Notes under the pieces: model-generated | Seen by the model: only the letters and a program-made list of their open reading frames with translations | Database searches by the model: none | What the model was told of the DNA's origin: nothing | Assembly (NCBI GenBank): GCA_947447465.1 | Contig: CANFKE010000025.1 | Coordinates: forward strand, 1-60,590 | Reading direction: 5' to 3' | DNA: 60,590 nucleotides | Origin: Chitinophagaceae bacterium | Lineage (GTDB): Bacteria; Bacteroidota; Bacteroidia; Chitinophagales; Chitinophagaceae | Made by a program: the position numbers and the translations under genes | In this document: positions 34,528-44,152 of the stretch, one piece after another | How the letters are laid out: the number at the start of each line of letters is the position of its first letter | Numbering within the stretch: position 1 is the first letter of the stretch

Positions 34528-35850
34528 TTAGCGGATCATCGCCTGCCTGTCGGCATCGAGTCGCACAAGTATGAAAATAAGGATACTGAATGATAGTAAT
34601 GACGACCCCCCATAACTAAGGAAAGGCAATGTAATACCAATAACAGGCGCCAGACCAATGGTCATAGATATATTGATGGCAAAGTGAAAAAAGAGGATGG
34701 AAGCAACACAATACCCATAAATACGGGTGAATGCTGACCTTTGCCGCTCTGCTACAAATATGATCCTCAGCATCAATGAAACATAGATACCAATAAGAAC
34801 AAGGCTACCCAAAAAACCAAATTGCTCAGCCACCGCGGTAAAGATGAAGTCAGTATTCTGCTCAGGTACGAATTGATTCTTTGTAGAGGTGCCATTCAAA
34901 AATCCTTTCCCTGTAAATCCACCCGAACCGATTGCAATCTTCGACTGTAGTACGTTGTATTCTGATGCATTTACCTTTTTCTCATCACCTTCCTCTGCAT
35001 TTTTATTGTATTCTATCGGCACCTCCTTACCCAGCATTGAGTAGATACGATCTATCTGGTGCTGTTTCAAAACGTGCTTAAAGACCATTGGCACTGCCAA
35101 CTGAGAGAATAAGATACAAACAGCCCAAATGCTTATCAGTATGATTCGAGGCTCCATTCTTCTTCGCAATGCGGAACGCATGAGATAGGCAGTTATAGCA
35201 GCCAAAACTGTGATGATGATAAAGAACATTTTTCTTTCTATCAGCAATGTACCTAAAACAAGGGCGATGAGGGAGAAGCCAAGCACCAATACTGCATTGG
35301 GCAATCCTTCTCTGTACATGACCAATAAAAAGCAGAAATAGACCAATGCCAATCCTGTTTCATTCTGCAATAATATGATCACAGCCGGCCCCATGGCCAA
35401 TGCCACACCCAGCAACCTATGCCGCAGGGTTTTAAAATTGGTCTCAGGCAATGATAGAAACTTTGCCAATGCTAAAGAGGTAAATATCTTACAGACCTCC
35501 CCCGGCTGAAACCTGAAACTGCCAAACCCGAGCCACGAATGCGACCCCTTCACATCTACCCCCACAAATATGGTCAGTATCAATACGAATACACCAATGG
35601 TGTATCCCAGAAATGCGGTAGATGCAAAAAATTTACTATCCGTAAGCAATATCAGAAACCCCAGAAACAGAGAGTAACCGAACCAGATAACCTGCTTCGA
35701 ATAGTTTTTATTGGCAATGAAGATTGTCGGATCCGAACTACGATGCTCAACTGAGAACACGGCAAGCAGGCCTATGATAACAAGTGCTACGTATAGCATT
35801 ATCATAACACCATCAATACGGTTAAACAACGATTTTCTTACTGGACTCAT
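34528..35850 (-). CDS. rodA: Rod-shape peptidoglycan glycosyltransferase RodA (SEDS family)
   Basis: A 440-residue multi-pass membrane protein of the SEDS family: SLFNRIDGVMIMLYVALVII at the start, SWLGFGSFRFQPGEVCKIF (the conserved P-SE-like region) near residue 110, and GITLPFLSYGGSSLLSFSI near the C-terminus. RodA polymerises glycan strands and works with PBP2. It lies 26 nt after mrdA, in the usual PBP2-RodA order. A loop near residues 290-310 (NKNAEEGDEKKVNASEYN) is longer than in Escherichia coli RodA, which is common in Bacteroidota. Confidence 0.95.
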   Translation of the reverse strand: MSPVRKSLFNRIDGVMIMLYVALVIIGLLAVFSVEHRSSDPTIFIANKNYSKQVIWFGYSLFLGFLILLTDSKFFASTAFLGYTIGVFVLILTIFVGVDVKGSHSWLGFGSFRFQPGEVCKIFTSLALAKFLSLPETNFKTLRHRLLGVALAMGPAVIILLQNETGLALVYFCFLLVMYREGLPNAVLVLGFSLIALVLGTLLIERKMFFIIITVLAAITAYLMRSALRRRMEPRIILISIWAVCILFSQLAVPMVFKHVLKQHQIDRIYSMLGKEVPIEYNKNAEEGDEKKVNASEYNVLQSKIAIGSGGFTGKGFLNGTSTKNQFVPEQNTDFIFTAVAEQFGFLGSLVLIGIYVSLMLRIIFVAERQRSAFTRIYGYCVASILFFHFAINISMTIGLAPVIGITLPFLSYGGSSLLSFSILIFILVRLDADRQAMIR

Positions 35851-35876
35851 ATATTAAATAACCTATCCTTGTTCTA

Positions 35877-37892
35877 TTATTTTTTTCTGGCTCTTCTCTC
35901 CATCCACCTTACAAACATCAAAGAGTCTTGTGCTCTTCTCGTGCTATCAGCTTCATGTTTGCGTTCCTGTCTTAACTTATATGCCAATGCATCTCTTGTC
36001 CTGATAGCCGAGTCAATAGTGTAAACATATTTATTGATCAGTTTGGCATTGAACATTTTATCTTCAACAGATTTCCGCTTGACAGAGACACTGTCTTTAA
36101 GATATTTCTCTATCAGTAAGCTGGCAATAGGAGCAGCCCATGTGGCACCAAATCCCGAATTCTCCACAGCCACTGCAATAGCTATTCTCGGATGTTCTCT
36201 GGGGGCAAACGCAACGAACATAGAGTGATTGGCCATTTTGATGACCGCTCCATTAACTATCGCCTTATTTTCGGCAGTACCTGTCTTCGCACAGACTGTT
36301 ATGCCATCTACTTTGGCACCTACAGCGGTACCGCTCTCCACCACATCCTGCATGGCCTGTTGCACCGCGCTGAATGATGAGTCCGGAATATTCAGTACTG
36401 TTTTGCGTTCATGGTATTTTTTCAGCAACGGATCATTCTCATTTTTACCGATGGACTTTACGAAGTGAGGAATATAGTAATACCCCTTATTGGCAATAAT
36501 GGCCATACTATTGGCCATCTGCAACGGGGTAAGTGCAAGTTCTCCCTGTCCCATTCCCACAAAGACCACTGTACATGAATTCCACACACCACGATACATT
36601 TTATTATACGTTGTAGTATCCGGCAATAAGCCCTTACCCTCAAACGGCAGATCGATACCTGATTGACGACCAAAACCACAAGCGGAAAAATAATCATGCC
36701 ATTTCTGCAATCCTACTTTGACATTATTGAATCCCTTATAGTCTATCGTCATTCTGAATATATGACTGAAATAAGAGTTACAAGAGTGCGCAAGAGCCAA
36801 ACGGAAATTGGCAGCATGTCCCGCATCATGGTGCTCACAGGCAATAGGACGACCACAATAATTGTATGATCCGTAACATGCCAGCCCGAATGAAGGGGTA
36901 ATAGCGCCTACACTCAATGCCACCAACCCGGTCATAGGTTTGATAGTTGACCCCGGTGGATAAGCAGCCTGAGTAGCACGATTGAATAACGGTCTGGTAG
37001 CTTCCCGATATAGCGCACCATAATTCTTTGCTCTGTCGCGGCCACGAAGCAAGTTAGGGTCATAACAAGGGCTACTCACCATAGTAAGGATACCTCCTGT
37101 TTGCGGATCTATGGCCACTACACTGCCCACCTTATTCTGCATCAACTTCTCGGCATAAGACTGCAGATCAGCATCCATATAAAGCTCCAAAGACTTCCCC
37201 GACACCTCCATGGTATCTAATGCACCATTACGATATGGATCTTTGGGCCTGTTGAATTTATCTCTTTCCATGAAGTGCACCCCACGTTGCCCGCGAAGAG
37301 CTTCTTCATACTGCAATTCCAGTCCGCTCAATCCTGTATAATCACCCTGCCTGTATGAAGCATAACGCTCCTTTTTAAGCATATCTACCGATACCTCTCC
37401 AATATAACCGAGCACTATACCTGCAGTTGCGTTCTTATACTCTCTAATATTACGCTCCACTAATTCAAATCCCTGAAACAAAAATGCATTCTCCTGAAAA
37501 CGGGCAGTCTGTTCAGGGCTCAATTGCTCCATGAACGTACTCTGCCGCACATCGATATTGCGGGTCTGTACAAACTTCATGATCTTTAAAAAGCCGGGAA
37601 GATCAAGACCCATGGCCGTACAAAACTGAGCGGTATCAAAGTTCTTCATGTTCCGGGGTGTCACCATCAGATCGTAAATGGTGGTATTAGACAGCATCAC
37701 CTTGCCCTTACGGTCATAGATAACACCACGAGGAGGATAGACCACCTTTTTATAGATGGCAATATCATTGGCCATGATCTTATACTTAGACTCGAAATTC
37801 TGCAAAAAGAACAGACGCAATAATATCACCGAGGCAACGCCAAGGAATATTATCTGAATGATATATTGACGCGGGTTTGCCGCTGTTGACAT
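35877..37892 (-). CDS. mrdA: Penicillin-binding protein 2
   Basis: A 671-residue protein with one N-terminal transmembrane segment (YIIQIIFLGVASVILLRLFF), a pedestal domain and a transpeptidase domain: active-site Ser in PPGSTIKPM (about residue 312), SCN in AHSCNSYFSH (about 372) and KTG in CAKTGTAENK (about 537). It cross-links lateral-wall peptidoglycan with RodA. The C-terminal tail is charged (RKHEADSTRRAQ). mreB, mreC and mreD, which often precede it, are not here; the next gene upstream is 184 nt away and of unknown function. Confidence 0.96.
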   Translation of the reverse strand: MSTAANPRQYIIQIIFLGVASVILLRLFFLQNFESKYKIMANDIAIYKKVVYPPRGVIYDRKGKVMLSNTTIYDLMVTPRNMKNFDTAQFCTAMGLDLPGFLKIMKFVQTRNIDVRQSTFMEQLSPEQTARFQENAFLFQGFELVERNIREYKNATAGIVLGYIGEVSVDMLKKERYASYRQGDYTGLSGLELQYEEALRGQRGVHFMERDKFNRPKDPYRNGALDTMEVSGKSLELYMDADLQSYAEKLMQNKVGSVVAIDPQTGGILTMVSSPCYDPNLLRGRDRAKNYGALYREATRPLFNRATQAAYPPGSTIKPMTGLVALSVGAITPSFGLACYGSYNYCGRPIACEHHDAGHAANFRLALAHSCNSYFSHIFRMTIDYKGFNNVKVGLQKWHDYFSACGFGRQSGIDLPFEGKGLLPDTTTYNKMYRGVWNSCTVVFVGMGQGELALTPLQMANSMAIIANKGYYYIPHFVKSIGKNENDPLLKKYHERKTVLNIPDSSFSAVQQAMQDVVESGTAVGAKVDGITVCAKTGTAENKAIVNGAVIKMANHSMFVAFAPREHPRIAIAVAVENSGFGATWAAPIASLLIEKYLKDSVSVKRKSVEDKMFNAKLINKYVYTIDSAIRTRDALAYKLRQERKHEADSTRRAQDSLMFVRWMERRARKK

Positions 37893-38076
37893 ATAATTGA
37901 ACTATTTAAAAAGTAGGGGAAAAATTCATTACAAAGCTATTAATAAAACAGCATTGCAAAAGGTAATTTTAATACAAAAACCATTTATTTACCCACACAC
38001 TTATTAACGAAAACGAATTTTAATAAATCGCTATACCTGACTCATTCAGCAATTAGATAAAGGGGAAATTGTGTGA

Positions 38077-38451
38077 CTAATCCTTCAGGTTTAGCTTGAT
38101 GTAACTGAATACCAATATACCGGCCATTACCAATCCTACAACAGGCAATGTGATCAACATACGGTCGGCCATTTCCAACGGACGCAGTTTAGCATTATAG
38201 GCTGCCAGATTGATTGCTTCCAGCAACGAATAAATAGATAGGAGCAATGAGATCAGACCAAGGACCAGATTAGTAACAAGATGTTTATAATAATACTGCA
38301 CCCCGAAAATGGCCATTATAAATACCGGATAGATATTAAAGTAACCGCCTTTAAGTAAACTCATAAGAAACCATGCAAGCCCTATCAGAAAATAGAACCC
38401 GTAAGCTATATACACCCATATCTGGAACGAACTTGTGCGCTTATTCAGCAT
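38077..38451 (-). CDS. Small four-helix membrane protein of unknown function
   Basis: A 124-residue protein with about four hydrophobic segments (starting IWVYIAYGFYFLIGLAWFLM; last LPVVGLVMAGILVFSYI). It lies upstream of mrdA where mreD would often be found, but it is shorter and I see no MreD similarity. Family not recognised; integral inner-membrane location is likely. Confidence 0.65.
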   Translation of the reverse strand: MLNKRTSSFQIWVYIAYGFYFLIGLAWFLMSLLKGGYFNIYPVFIMAIFGVQYYYKHLVTNLVLGLISLLLSIYSLLEAINLAAYNAKLRPLEMADRMLITLPVVGLVMAGILVFSYIKLNLKD

Positions 38452-38527
38452 GGCTTAACTATTGGTCAAAAACTAAAATAATTCTCAATACAGGAGCACC
38501 GTCATTCTAATATGACAGCCTGATTGC

Positions 38528-38965
38528 TCAGATACCGCTCTTACTTTTCCATTCTTCCATTCTTTCCTTCTCATTGACAGATACAGAAAGAATGATCTTC
38601 CAATTATTATTTTTGTCGAGTTTCATGGTATAGTAATAATCGCAGCTGTAAATAGGCTGTTTGAAGGCATCCATATATTGCCACATTACTTTCACTTCAC
38701 AGATCCTATCAGTGAGCATTCGGAAATTCCATACATCCGATCGCACATGTGTAATGCCGAACTGCCTGTAGAATGACATACCCTGATTAAAAAAGCCCTC
38801 TAACTTGCTCGCATCACCAAATATGGTAGTAGCATCGTCAGACAACATAGTGCAAGGCACATGATGCAGATAGGCCATACCTTTTGTGTTATGCTGCACA
38901 AGAGCATTGGCATATATTTCAAAAAAATCGTTGATATTTTGTACCGGTATTGCAGGACTATTCAT
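38528..38965 (-). CDS. NTF2/SnoaL-like protein
   Basis: A 145-residue protein with the cone-shaped NTF2-like pattern: an N-terminal helix pair (INDFFEIYANALVQHNTKGM), then strands ending in CDYYYTMKLDKNNNWKIILS. Many members are small ligand-binding or isomerase proteins; no catalytic residues can be assigned. No signal peptide. It is divergent from pyrR. Confidence 0.7.
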   Translation of the reverse strand: MNSPAIPVQNINDFFEIYANALVQHNTKGMAYLHHVPCTMLSDDATTIFGDASKLEGFFNQGMSFYRQFGITHVRSDVWNFRMLTDRICEVKVMWQYMDAFKQPIYSCDYYYTMKLDKNNNWKIILSVSVNEKERMEEWKSKSGI

Positions 38966-39069
38966 AACTCACTCATTTCACGTCGCGAAAGTACTGCTTT
39001 ATCCTATTTTGCAAATGAGAAAAAATGCATTTTTCGAAAAATAATTAAGAATAATCCCGCTGAGATTTT

Positions 39070-39077
39070 TAATTTTG
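39070..39077 (+). promoter_or_regulatory. Promoter -7 box for pyrR
   Basis: TAATTTTG fits TAnnTTTG, 19 bp before the GTG at 39097 and 46 bp before the first in-frame ATG at 39124. No clear -33 box. Confidence 0.5.
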
Positions 39078-39096
39078 ACCCTAAAATCAGCAATTA

Positions 39097-39636
39097 GTGA
39101 AGACCCTGCTCAACAGTACCCATATGAATATTACGCTGCAGCGGTTAGCACATCAATTGGTGGAGAACCATCTGTCATTTGCAGACACTGTACTGATAGG
39201 TATTCAACCCAGGGGCATTTACCTCTCTAACCGCATTGCACAACTGGTCAAAAATATCAGTGGCAACTCAAATATCAATTACGGTCTTCTCGATATTACT
39301 TTTTATCGCGATGATGTGCACACATCAAATATTCAGGTACCATCACATACAGACATTTCTTTCAGCATTGAAGATAAAAATGTGATACTGATAGATGATG
39401 TCCTTTATACTGGTCGAACCATTCGATCAGCAATGGATGCACTTATTGATTTTGGCAGACCCAAAAAAGTAGAATTACTCACACTTATAGACAGGCGTTT
39501 CAGCCGGGAATTACCCGTACAACCGGACTATGTGGGCTACTCCGTTGATACCATTCTTACACAGAAAGTAAAAGTATATTGGGATGAAAAGGATGGTAAG
39601 GACGAAGTAGTATTGATAGAAAAAATAAATTCATAA
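39097..39636 (+). CDS. pyrR: PyrR-type phosphoribosyltransferase (pyr regulator / uracil phosphoribosyltransferase)
   Basis: The frame opens with GTG at 39097 (179 residues), but an ATG at 39124 gives a 170-residue protein starting MNITLQRLAHQLVENH that fits the family better; both are possible. The PRPP motif VILIDDVLYTGRTIRSAMDA is at about residue 97-116 and GIQPRGIYLSNRI near residue 36 matches PyrR. In Bacillus PyrR binds pyr mRNA when UMP is high and also makes UMP from uracil. Here it lies 89 nt before pyrB with a hairpin between them, which suits attenuation, though no PyrR RNA-binding loop was recognised. Confidence 0.88.
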   Translation: MKTLLNSTHMNITLQRLAHQLVENHLSFADTVLIGIQPRGIYLSNRIAQLVKNISGNSNINYGLLDITFYRDDVHTSNIQVPSHTDISFSIEDKNVILIDDVLYTGRTIRSAMDALIDFGRPKKVELLTLIDRRFSRELPVQPDYVGYSVDTILTQKVKVYWDEKDGKDEVVLIEKINS

Positions 39637-39659
39637 AACAGGATGATTATTCCTGTTTT
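39635..39659 (+). terminator. Terminator hairpin between pyrR and pyrB
   Basis: AAAACAGGA pairs with TCCTGTTTT around TGATTAT, followed by a run of T. The stem begins at the pyrR stop codon. It would end transcription before pyrB unless read-through is controlled. Confidence 0.78.
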
Positions 39660-39725
39660 TTTATTGCATAACCGGCAGCAAAACAGTTACTACTGCTAAC
39701 TGCCACAACTGAAAATAAACAAAAA

Positions 39726-40658
39726 ATGGCGCTATCGGTAAAACATCTGTTAGGTATCAAGGAATTGAACACACAGGATATTGAGCAGATATTCCAGACG
39801 GCTGATAATTTCAAGCAAGTATTGCAGCGACCTATCAAAAAGGTGCCTACCCTTCGCGACACTACTGTTGCCAATATCTTCTTTGAAAATTCTACCCGTA
39901 CGCGCCTTTCTTTTGAATTAGCTGAAAAACGACTGGGTGCGGATGTCGTGAATTTTTCCGCTTCAGGCTCATCTGTAAGTAAGGGTGAAACATTGATCGA
40001 CACCGTTAATAATATTTTGGCAATGAAAGTGGACATGGTGGTCATGCGCCATTCCGCAAGCGGTGCCCCCTGGTTCCTTTCCCAACATATTGACGCAAGT
40101 ATAGTCAATGCAGGAGATGGCACTAACGAACACCCTACACAAGCACTACTTGATGCATTTTCAATGCGCGAACAAATTGGCAACCTGAAAGGAAAACGTA
40201 TTGCTATCCTGGGAGACATCATGCATTCACGTGTGGCCCTAAGCAATATCTATTGTCTGAACAAATTAGGTGCCGAGGTCGTTGTTTCAGGACCGCCAAC
40301 CCTTATACCCAAGCATATTGAATCATTAGGAGTAAAGGTTGAATACAATGTAAAGAAAGCACTGGAATGGTGTGATGTTGCCAATGTGCTCCGCATACAA
40401 TTGGAGCGCCAACATAAACCACTCTTCTCTACACTTCGAGAGTATGCACTGTATTATGGCGTGAACAAACAAATGCTTGATGGTCTGGAGAAAAAGATCG
40501 TCATCATGCACCCCGGCCCTATCAATCGCGGAGTAGAAATAAACAGCGATGTAGCCGACAGCAAACAATCTATTATCCTCAATCAGGTAGAAAACGGAGT
40601 AGCCATTCGCATGGCTGTTATCTATCTCTTGTCGGGCAAGAGGGAGATGAATGAATAA
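39726..40658 (+). CDS. pyrB: Aspartate carbamoyltransferase catalytic chain
   Basis: A 310-residue protein with the carbamoyl-phosphate loop ENSTRTRLSFELAEKRLGA near residue 56, SVSKGETLIDT near residue 80, HPTQALLDAFSMRE near residue 138 and HPGPINRGVEI near residue 262. It joins carbamoyl phosphate and aspartate in the second step of pyrimidine synthesis. No pyrI regulatory chain gene is next to it. It is full length and follows pyrR across a terminator hairpin. Confidence 0.96.
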   Translation: MALSVKHLLGIKELNTQDIEQIFQTADNFKQVLQRPIKKVPTLRDTTVANIFFENSTRTRLSFELAEKRLGADVVNFSASGSSVSKGETLIDTVNNILAMKVDMVVMRHSASGAPWFLSQHIDASIVNAGDGTNEHPTQALLDAFSMREQIGNLKGKRIAILGDIMHSRVALSNIYCLNKLGAEVVVSGPPTLIPKHIESLGVKVEYNVKKALEWCDVANVLRIQLERQHKPLFSTLREYALYYGVNKQMLDGLEKKIVIMHPGPINRGVEINSDVADSKQSIILNQVENGVAIRMAVIYLLSGKREMNE

Positions 40659-40831
40659 CATTCATCACTTGAAATTATAAAATACTATTTCCTCTGTCTC
40701 CATTTAGTTGGGGCTCTCAATCACATTTAAGTAATCATATTTAGTTACGTTCAGTTGGGACATGGATGTGGTAATTTATTACCCGATAATTGATTGCAGA
40801 AATAAGCAAACACATCTATAGGCTCGCGGCA

Positions 40832-40839
40832 TAGTTTTG
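40832..40839 (+). promoter_or_regulatory. Promoter -7 box for the small acidic protein gene
   Basis: TAGTTTTG fits TAnnTTTG and lies 24 bp upstream of the ATG at 40864, a normal distance for this phylum. Confidence 0.5.
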
Positions 40840-40863
40840 TTATTGTTATACAAAACCAATATC

Positions 40864-41193
40864 ATGAACAATAACGATCAATTCCCGGCCGATCCTCAAA
40901 AACCTCTACCAACTGCTGTTTCAAATGAAAAAACTTCATTACCGGCAGATAATAGCAATTACAAAAATGAAGAGAATGATACATCTGATGAGGATAATTT
41001 TAAAAAAGCCACACTCGATAATTCAGACACAGATGGTGATCCACTTAATGAATCAAGTACTCCTGATGATCTGGATATCCCCGGTAGTGAAGACGATGAT
41101 AATGAGGAAAAGATCGGTGAAGAGGATGAGGAAAATGACTATTTCAGCTTAGGAGGAGACGATCACAATGAGCTGGAAGAAGATCAAGGGTAA
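40864..41193 (+). CDS. Small acidic low-complexity protein
   Basis: The ATG at 40864 gives 109 residues; a TTG at 40837 would add nine residues but lies on the promoter box. After MNNNDQFPADPQKPLP the sequence is dominated by Asp, Glu, Asn and Ser (e.g. DIPGSEDDDNEEKIGEEDEE) and is expected to be disordered. No family recognised. It precedes the P-type ATPase by 102 nt on the same strand; a cation-buffering link is conceivable but not shown. Confidence 0.6.
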   Translation: MNNNDQFPADPQKPLPTAVSNEKTSLPADNSNYKNEENDTSDEDNFKKATLDNSDTDGDPLNESSTPDDLDIPGSEDDDNEEKIGEEDEENDYFSLGGDDHNELEEDQG

Positions 41194-41295
41194 AGATATT
41201 GGTCAAAGATCATCGTAATGTTGTATACAGATCATTTTATGAGCTGAGACATTGTCGTAATTTCATAGTTATAAAAACCATGTGCATACTTCACT

Positions 41296-43815
41296 ATGTT
41301 GATCAACAATATCGATATACAAGGACTGAGCGATGATGATGTTGCTTTGTCGCGCAAAAAAAACGGAGCCAACCGACTTAACTATAAAAAAGAAAACACC
41401 ATTCTGGATGCCATAAAAAGTTTGGCAAAAGAACCTATGGTCATACTACTGATCATCACTGCTACAATTTACTTTATTAGCGGAGATACTGGCGATGGTG
41501 CTTTTCTGGCGTTTGCTATAGTATTGGTCGCCACAATATCTTTATATCAGGATGCTAAAAGCCGTGATGCGCTGGCCAAACTAAAGAGTTTTACTCAGGC
41601 AAATGCAAAAGTCATCAGAAATGGAGCAGTTGAAGAGATAGCTGCGGACGACCTGGTCATCGGCGACAGCCTCATGATAGAAGAAGGTGGATCTATTGCT
41701 GCGGATGGCGTCATTATTCATGCAAATGACTTTTCTGTCAATGAATCCATACTTACAGGGGAATCACTATCGGTCTATAAAGACCAGAACAAAGAGGATA
41801 AATATATTTACAGGGGCACAGCAGTAGCTAGTGGTCTGGCTATCGCCACAGTAACAGCTGTTGGCAACCAAACCAAGCTGGGAAAGATTGGCAAAAGTCT
41901 GGAAAGCATAAAAGATGAACCTACGCCTCTGGAAATTCAGATCACCAATTTTGTAAAGAAAATGGTGATCATCGGGGCTGTAGTTTTTTTGATAGTCTGG
42001 GCGATCAACTTCTACCACTCTCATAATGTCCTAGACAGCTTGCTGAAAGCACTGACACTGGCGATGAGCATCCTGCCTGAAGAAATTCCCGTAGCCTTCA
42101 CTACGTTCATGGCCATGGGAGCATGGAGGTTGATGAAAATGGGCATAGTGGTCAAACAAATGAAGACCGTGGAAACTTTGGGCAGTGCCACTGTCATTTG
42201 TACAGATAAGACCGGCACTATCACGGAAAATAAAATGACGCTGGCAAGGTTCTATGTACTTGCAACTGACACCACCATTACTCCCGGCAATACGCTGAAC
42301 GAAGACGAAAAAGAATTGTTGTCATTGGCAATGTGGGCAAGCGAACCTATCCCCTTCGACCCGATGGAGATTGCCCTGCACGATACTTATACGGCAAATG
42401 CCACAGTTGATGATCGTCCTGAATATACGCTGGTACATGAATATCCGTTGAGCGGCAAACCTCCTATGATGACCCATATACACGAGAGCAAAGCAGGAGA
42501 TAGGATTATAGCAGCCAAAGGGGCACCTGAGGCAATAATGGAAATAGCAGACCTGACAGACAATGAAAAGCAAAAGATACAGCATGCAATAACCAAAATG
42601 GCAGCAGAAGGTTATCGGCTACTGGCAGTTGGCGAGGCAACTACAAAAAGTAATATCTACCCCGACAAACAGCAGGATTATAAATTAAAGTTCAAAGGAA
42701 TTGTTGCATTTTACGACCCGCCAAAAAAGAATATTGCAGCCGTTTTACAACAGTTATATAAAGCCGGTATCGCAGTAAAGATCGTTACAGGCGACAATGC
42801 TGCAACTACCGGTGCAATAGCCAGACAAATAGGCTTTACAGGCGTTGAAAACAGCATTACCGGTGAAGAGCTGATGGCTCTTTCTGACTCAGAACTTCAG
42901 CAATGTGTGGGATCAACGAATATCTTCACTCGCATGTTCCCGGAAGCCAAACTAAGGATCATCAAAGCACTTAAAGCACAAAATGAAATTGTAGCAATGA
43001 CAGGAGATGGTGTAAATGATGGCCCTGCACTCAAAGCTGCTCATATTGGTATTGCAATGGGCAAGAAAGGTACTGAAATAGCCAAACACGCAGCATCGCT
43101 AATATTACTGGAAGACGACCTGTCTAAGATGGCTGATGCGGTAGCAATGGGGCGTAAAATATACACTAACCTCAAAAAGGCCATACAGTATATCATATCC
43201 ATTCACATACCCATTATTCTTACCGTATTTATACCATTGGCATTGGGTTGGATATACCCAAATATATTCTCTCCGGTCCACATCATCTTTCTAGAGCTCA
43301 TTATGGGGCCTACCTGTTCTATCATTTACGAGAATGAACCCATGGAAAAGAATACCATGTCACTGAAACCACGCCCATTTGCAACAACATTCTTCAACTG
43401 GAGCGAACTGGCAACAAGTTTGCTACAGGGGCTACTGATTACAGGAGGCACACTAACCACCTATCAATATGCCATACATCAAGGCTATAATGAACCAATA
43501 ACCCGTACCATGGTATTCACGGCACTATTGTCTGCAAACATTGTGCTAACCTTGATCAACCGCTCATTCTACTATTCAATACTCACCACTATCCGGTACA
43601 AAAACAATCTCGTATGGATGATAATTGGGATAACCATAGCCATTGCAGTGGCACTTATTTATGTCCCAGCACTAAGCACCTTTTTCAAGTTTGGCTACCT
43701 TAAACCAGCACAAGCAGCCACAAGCATAGGAATCGGCACATTATCTGTGATCTGGTATGAAGTTGTAAAGTGGAGCAAGCGCAGAAAAAAGAAAAAAGAA
43801 GAAGCTTTTATTTAG
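41296..43815 (+). CDS. P-type cation-transporting ATPase (P2-like, HAD-IC family)
   Basis: An 839-residue membrane pump with the actuator motif LTGESL (about residue 153), phosphorylation motif CTDKTGTITENKMT (Asp near residue 303), hinge motif MTGDGVNDGPALKAAHIGIAMG (about 570), and about ten hydrophobic segments. The motif before the phosphorylation site in helix 4 is PEEIPVAF where calcium P2A pumps have PEGLP, so the carried ion is not assigned from sequence. The N-terminus (LSDDDVALSRKKNGANRL) is the usual cation-ATPase N domain. Full length for the family. Confidence 0.9.
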   Translation: MLINNIDIQGLSDDDVALSRKKNGANRLNYKKENTILDAIKSLAKEPMVILLIITATIYFISGDTGDGAFLAFAIVLVATISLYQDAKSRDALAKLKSFTQANAKVIRNGAVEEIAADDLVIGDSLMIEEGGSIAADGVIIHANDFSVNESILTGESLSVYKDQNKEDKYIYRGTAVASGLAIATVTAVGNQTKLGKIGKSLESIKDEPTPLEIQITNFVKKMVIIGAVVFLIVWAINFYHSHNVLDSLLKALTLAMSILPEEIPVAFTTFMAMGAWRLMKMGIVVKQMKTVETLGSATVICTDKTGTITENKMTLARFYVLATDTTITPGNTLNEDEKELLSLAMWASEPIPFDPMEIALHDTYTANATVDDRPEYTLVHEYPLSGKPPMMTHIHESKAGDRIIAAKGAPEAIMEIADLTDNEKQKIQHAITKMAAEGYRLLAVGEATTKSNIYPDKQQDYKLKFKGIVAFYDPPKKNIAAVLQQLYKAGIAVKIVTGDNAATTGAIARQIGFTGVENSITGEELMALSDSELQQCVGSTNIFTRMFPEAKLRIIKALKAQNEIVAMTGDGVNDGPALKAAHIGIAMGKKGTEIAKHAASLILLEDDLSKMADAVAMGRKIYTNLKKAIQYIISIHIPIILTVFIPLALGWIYPNIFSPVHIIFLELIMGPTCSIIYENEPMEKNTMSLKPRPFATTFFNWSELATSLLQGLLITGGTLTTYQYAIHQGYNEPITRTMVFTALLSANIVLTLINRSFYYSILTTIRYKNNLVWMIIGITIAIAVALIYVPALSTFFKFGYLKPAQAATSIGIGTLSVIWYEVVKWSKRRKKKKEEAFI

Positions 43816-43971
43816 CATTCTAATCATAGACTTAACCAAATTTATGATCTGTATATTCAGCATATTAAAGTTGGTAATTTCATCGGCTATATACTAGAAT
43901 AGCAGAAAACAGTATACAAATACAAATAGTAAAAATTGGAAGAATAGATTGTCAGATTTGTACATAAACAA

Positions 43972-43998
43972 AAAATGCAAGCACAATGCTTGCATTTT
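43972..43998 (-). terminator. Terminator after tRNA-Gln
   Basis: AAAATGCAAGCA (43972-43983), loop CAA, TGCTTGCATTTT (43987-43998): a perfect 12-bp stem. Read on the minus strand it begins 5 nt after the tRNA 3' end and continues into TTTTTG. Confidence 0.88.
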
Positions 43999-44002
43999 AA
44001 AG

Positions 44003-44074
44003 TAGTTCGACTAGGATTCGAACCTAGACAGACAGAGTCAGAGACTGTAATGCTACCGTTACACCATCGAACTA
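44003..44074 (-). tRNA. tRNA-Gln (anticodon CUG)
   Basis: On the minus strand the 72-nt sequence folds as a tRNA. The acceptor stem TAGTTCG pairs with CGAACTA, the T arm is CTAGG-TTCGAAT-CCTAG, and the D-loop region carries AACGGTAG. The anticodon loop CTCTGAC places CTG at positions 34-36, read as glutamine. The closing pair of the anticodon stem is T-T, leaving four good pairs (ACAG/CTGT). CCA is not encoded. A hairpin terminator follows, and a possible -7 box (TAACATTG, minus, 44094-44101, one base off) precedes it. Confidence 0.9.
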
Positions 44075-44152
44075 TGATTTGTGTTTGGGAGTGCAATGTT
44101 AAGAAGGTTTTCAGAGATAAAGAAAAAATACGGCTAAAAATTTTCTTAAAAT

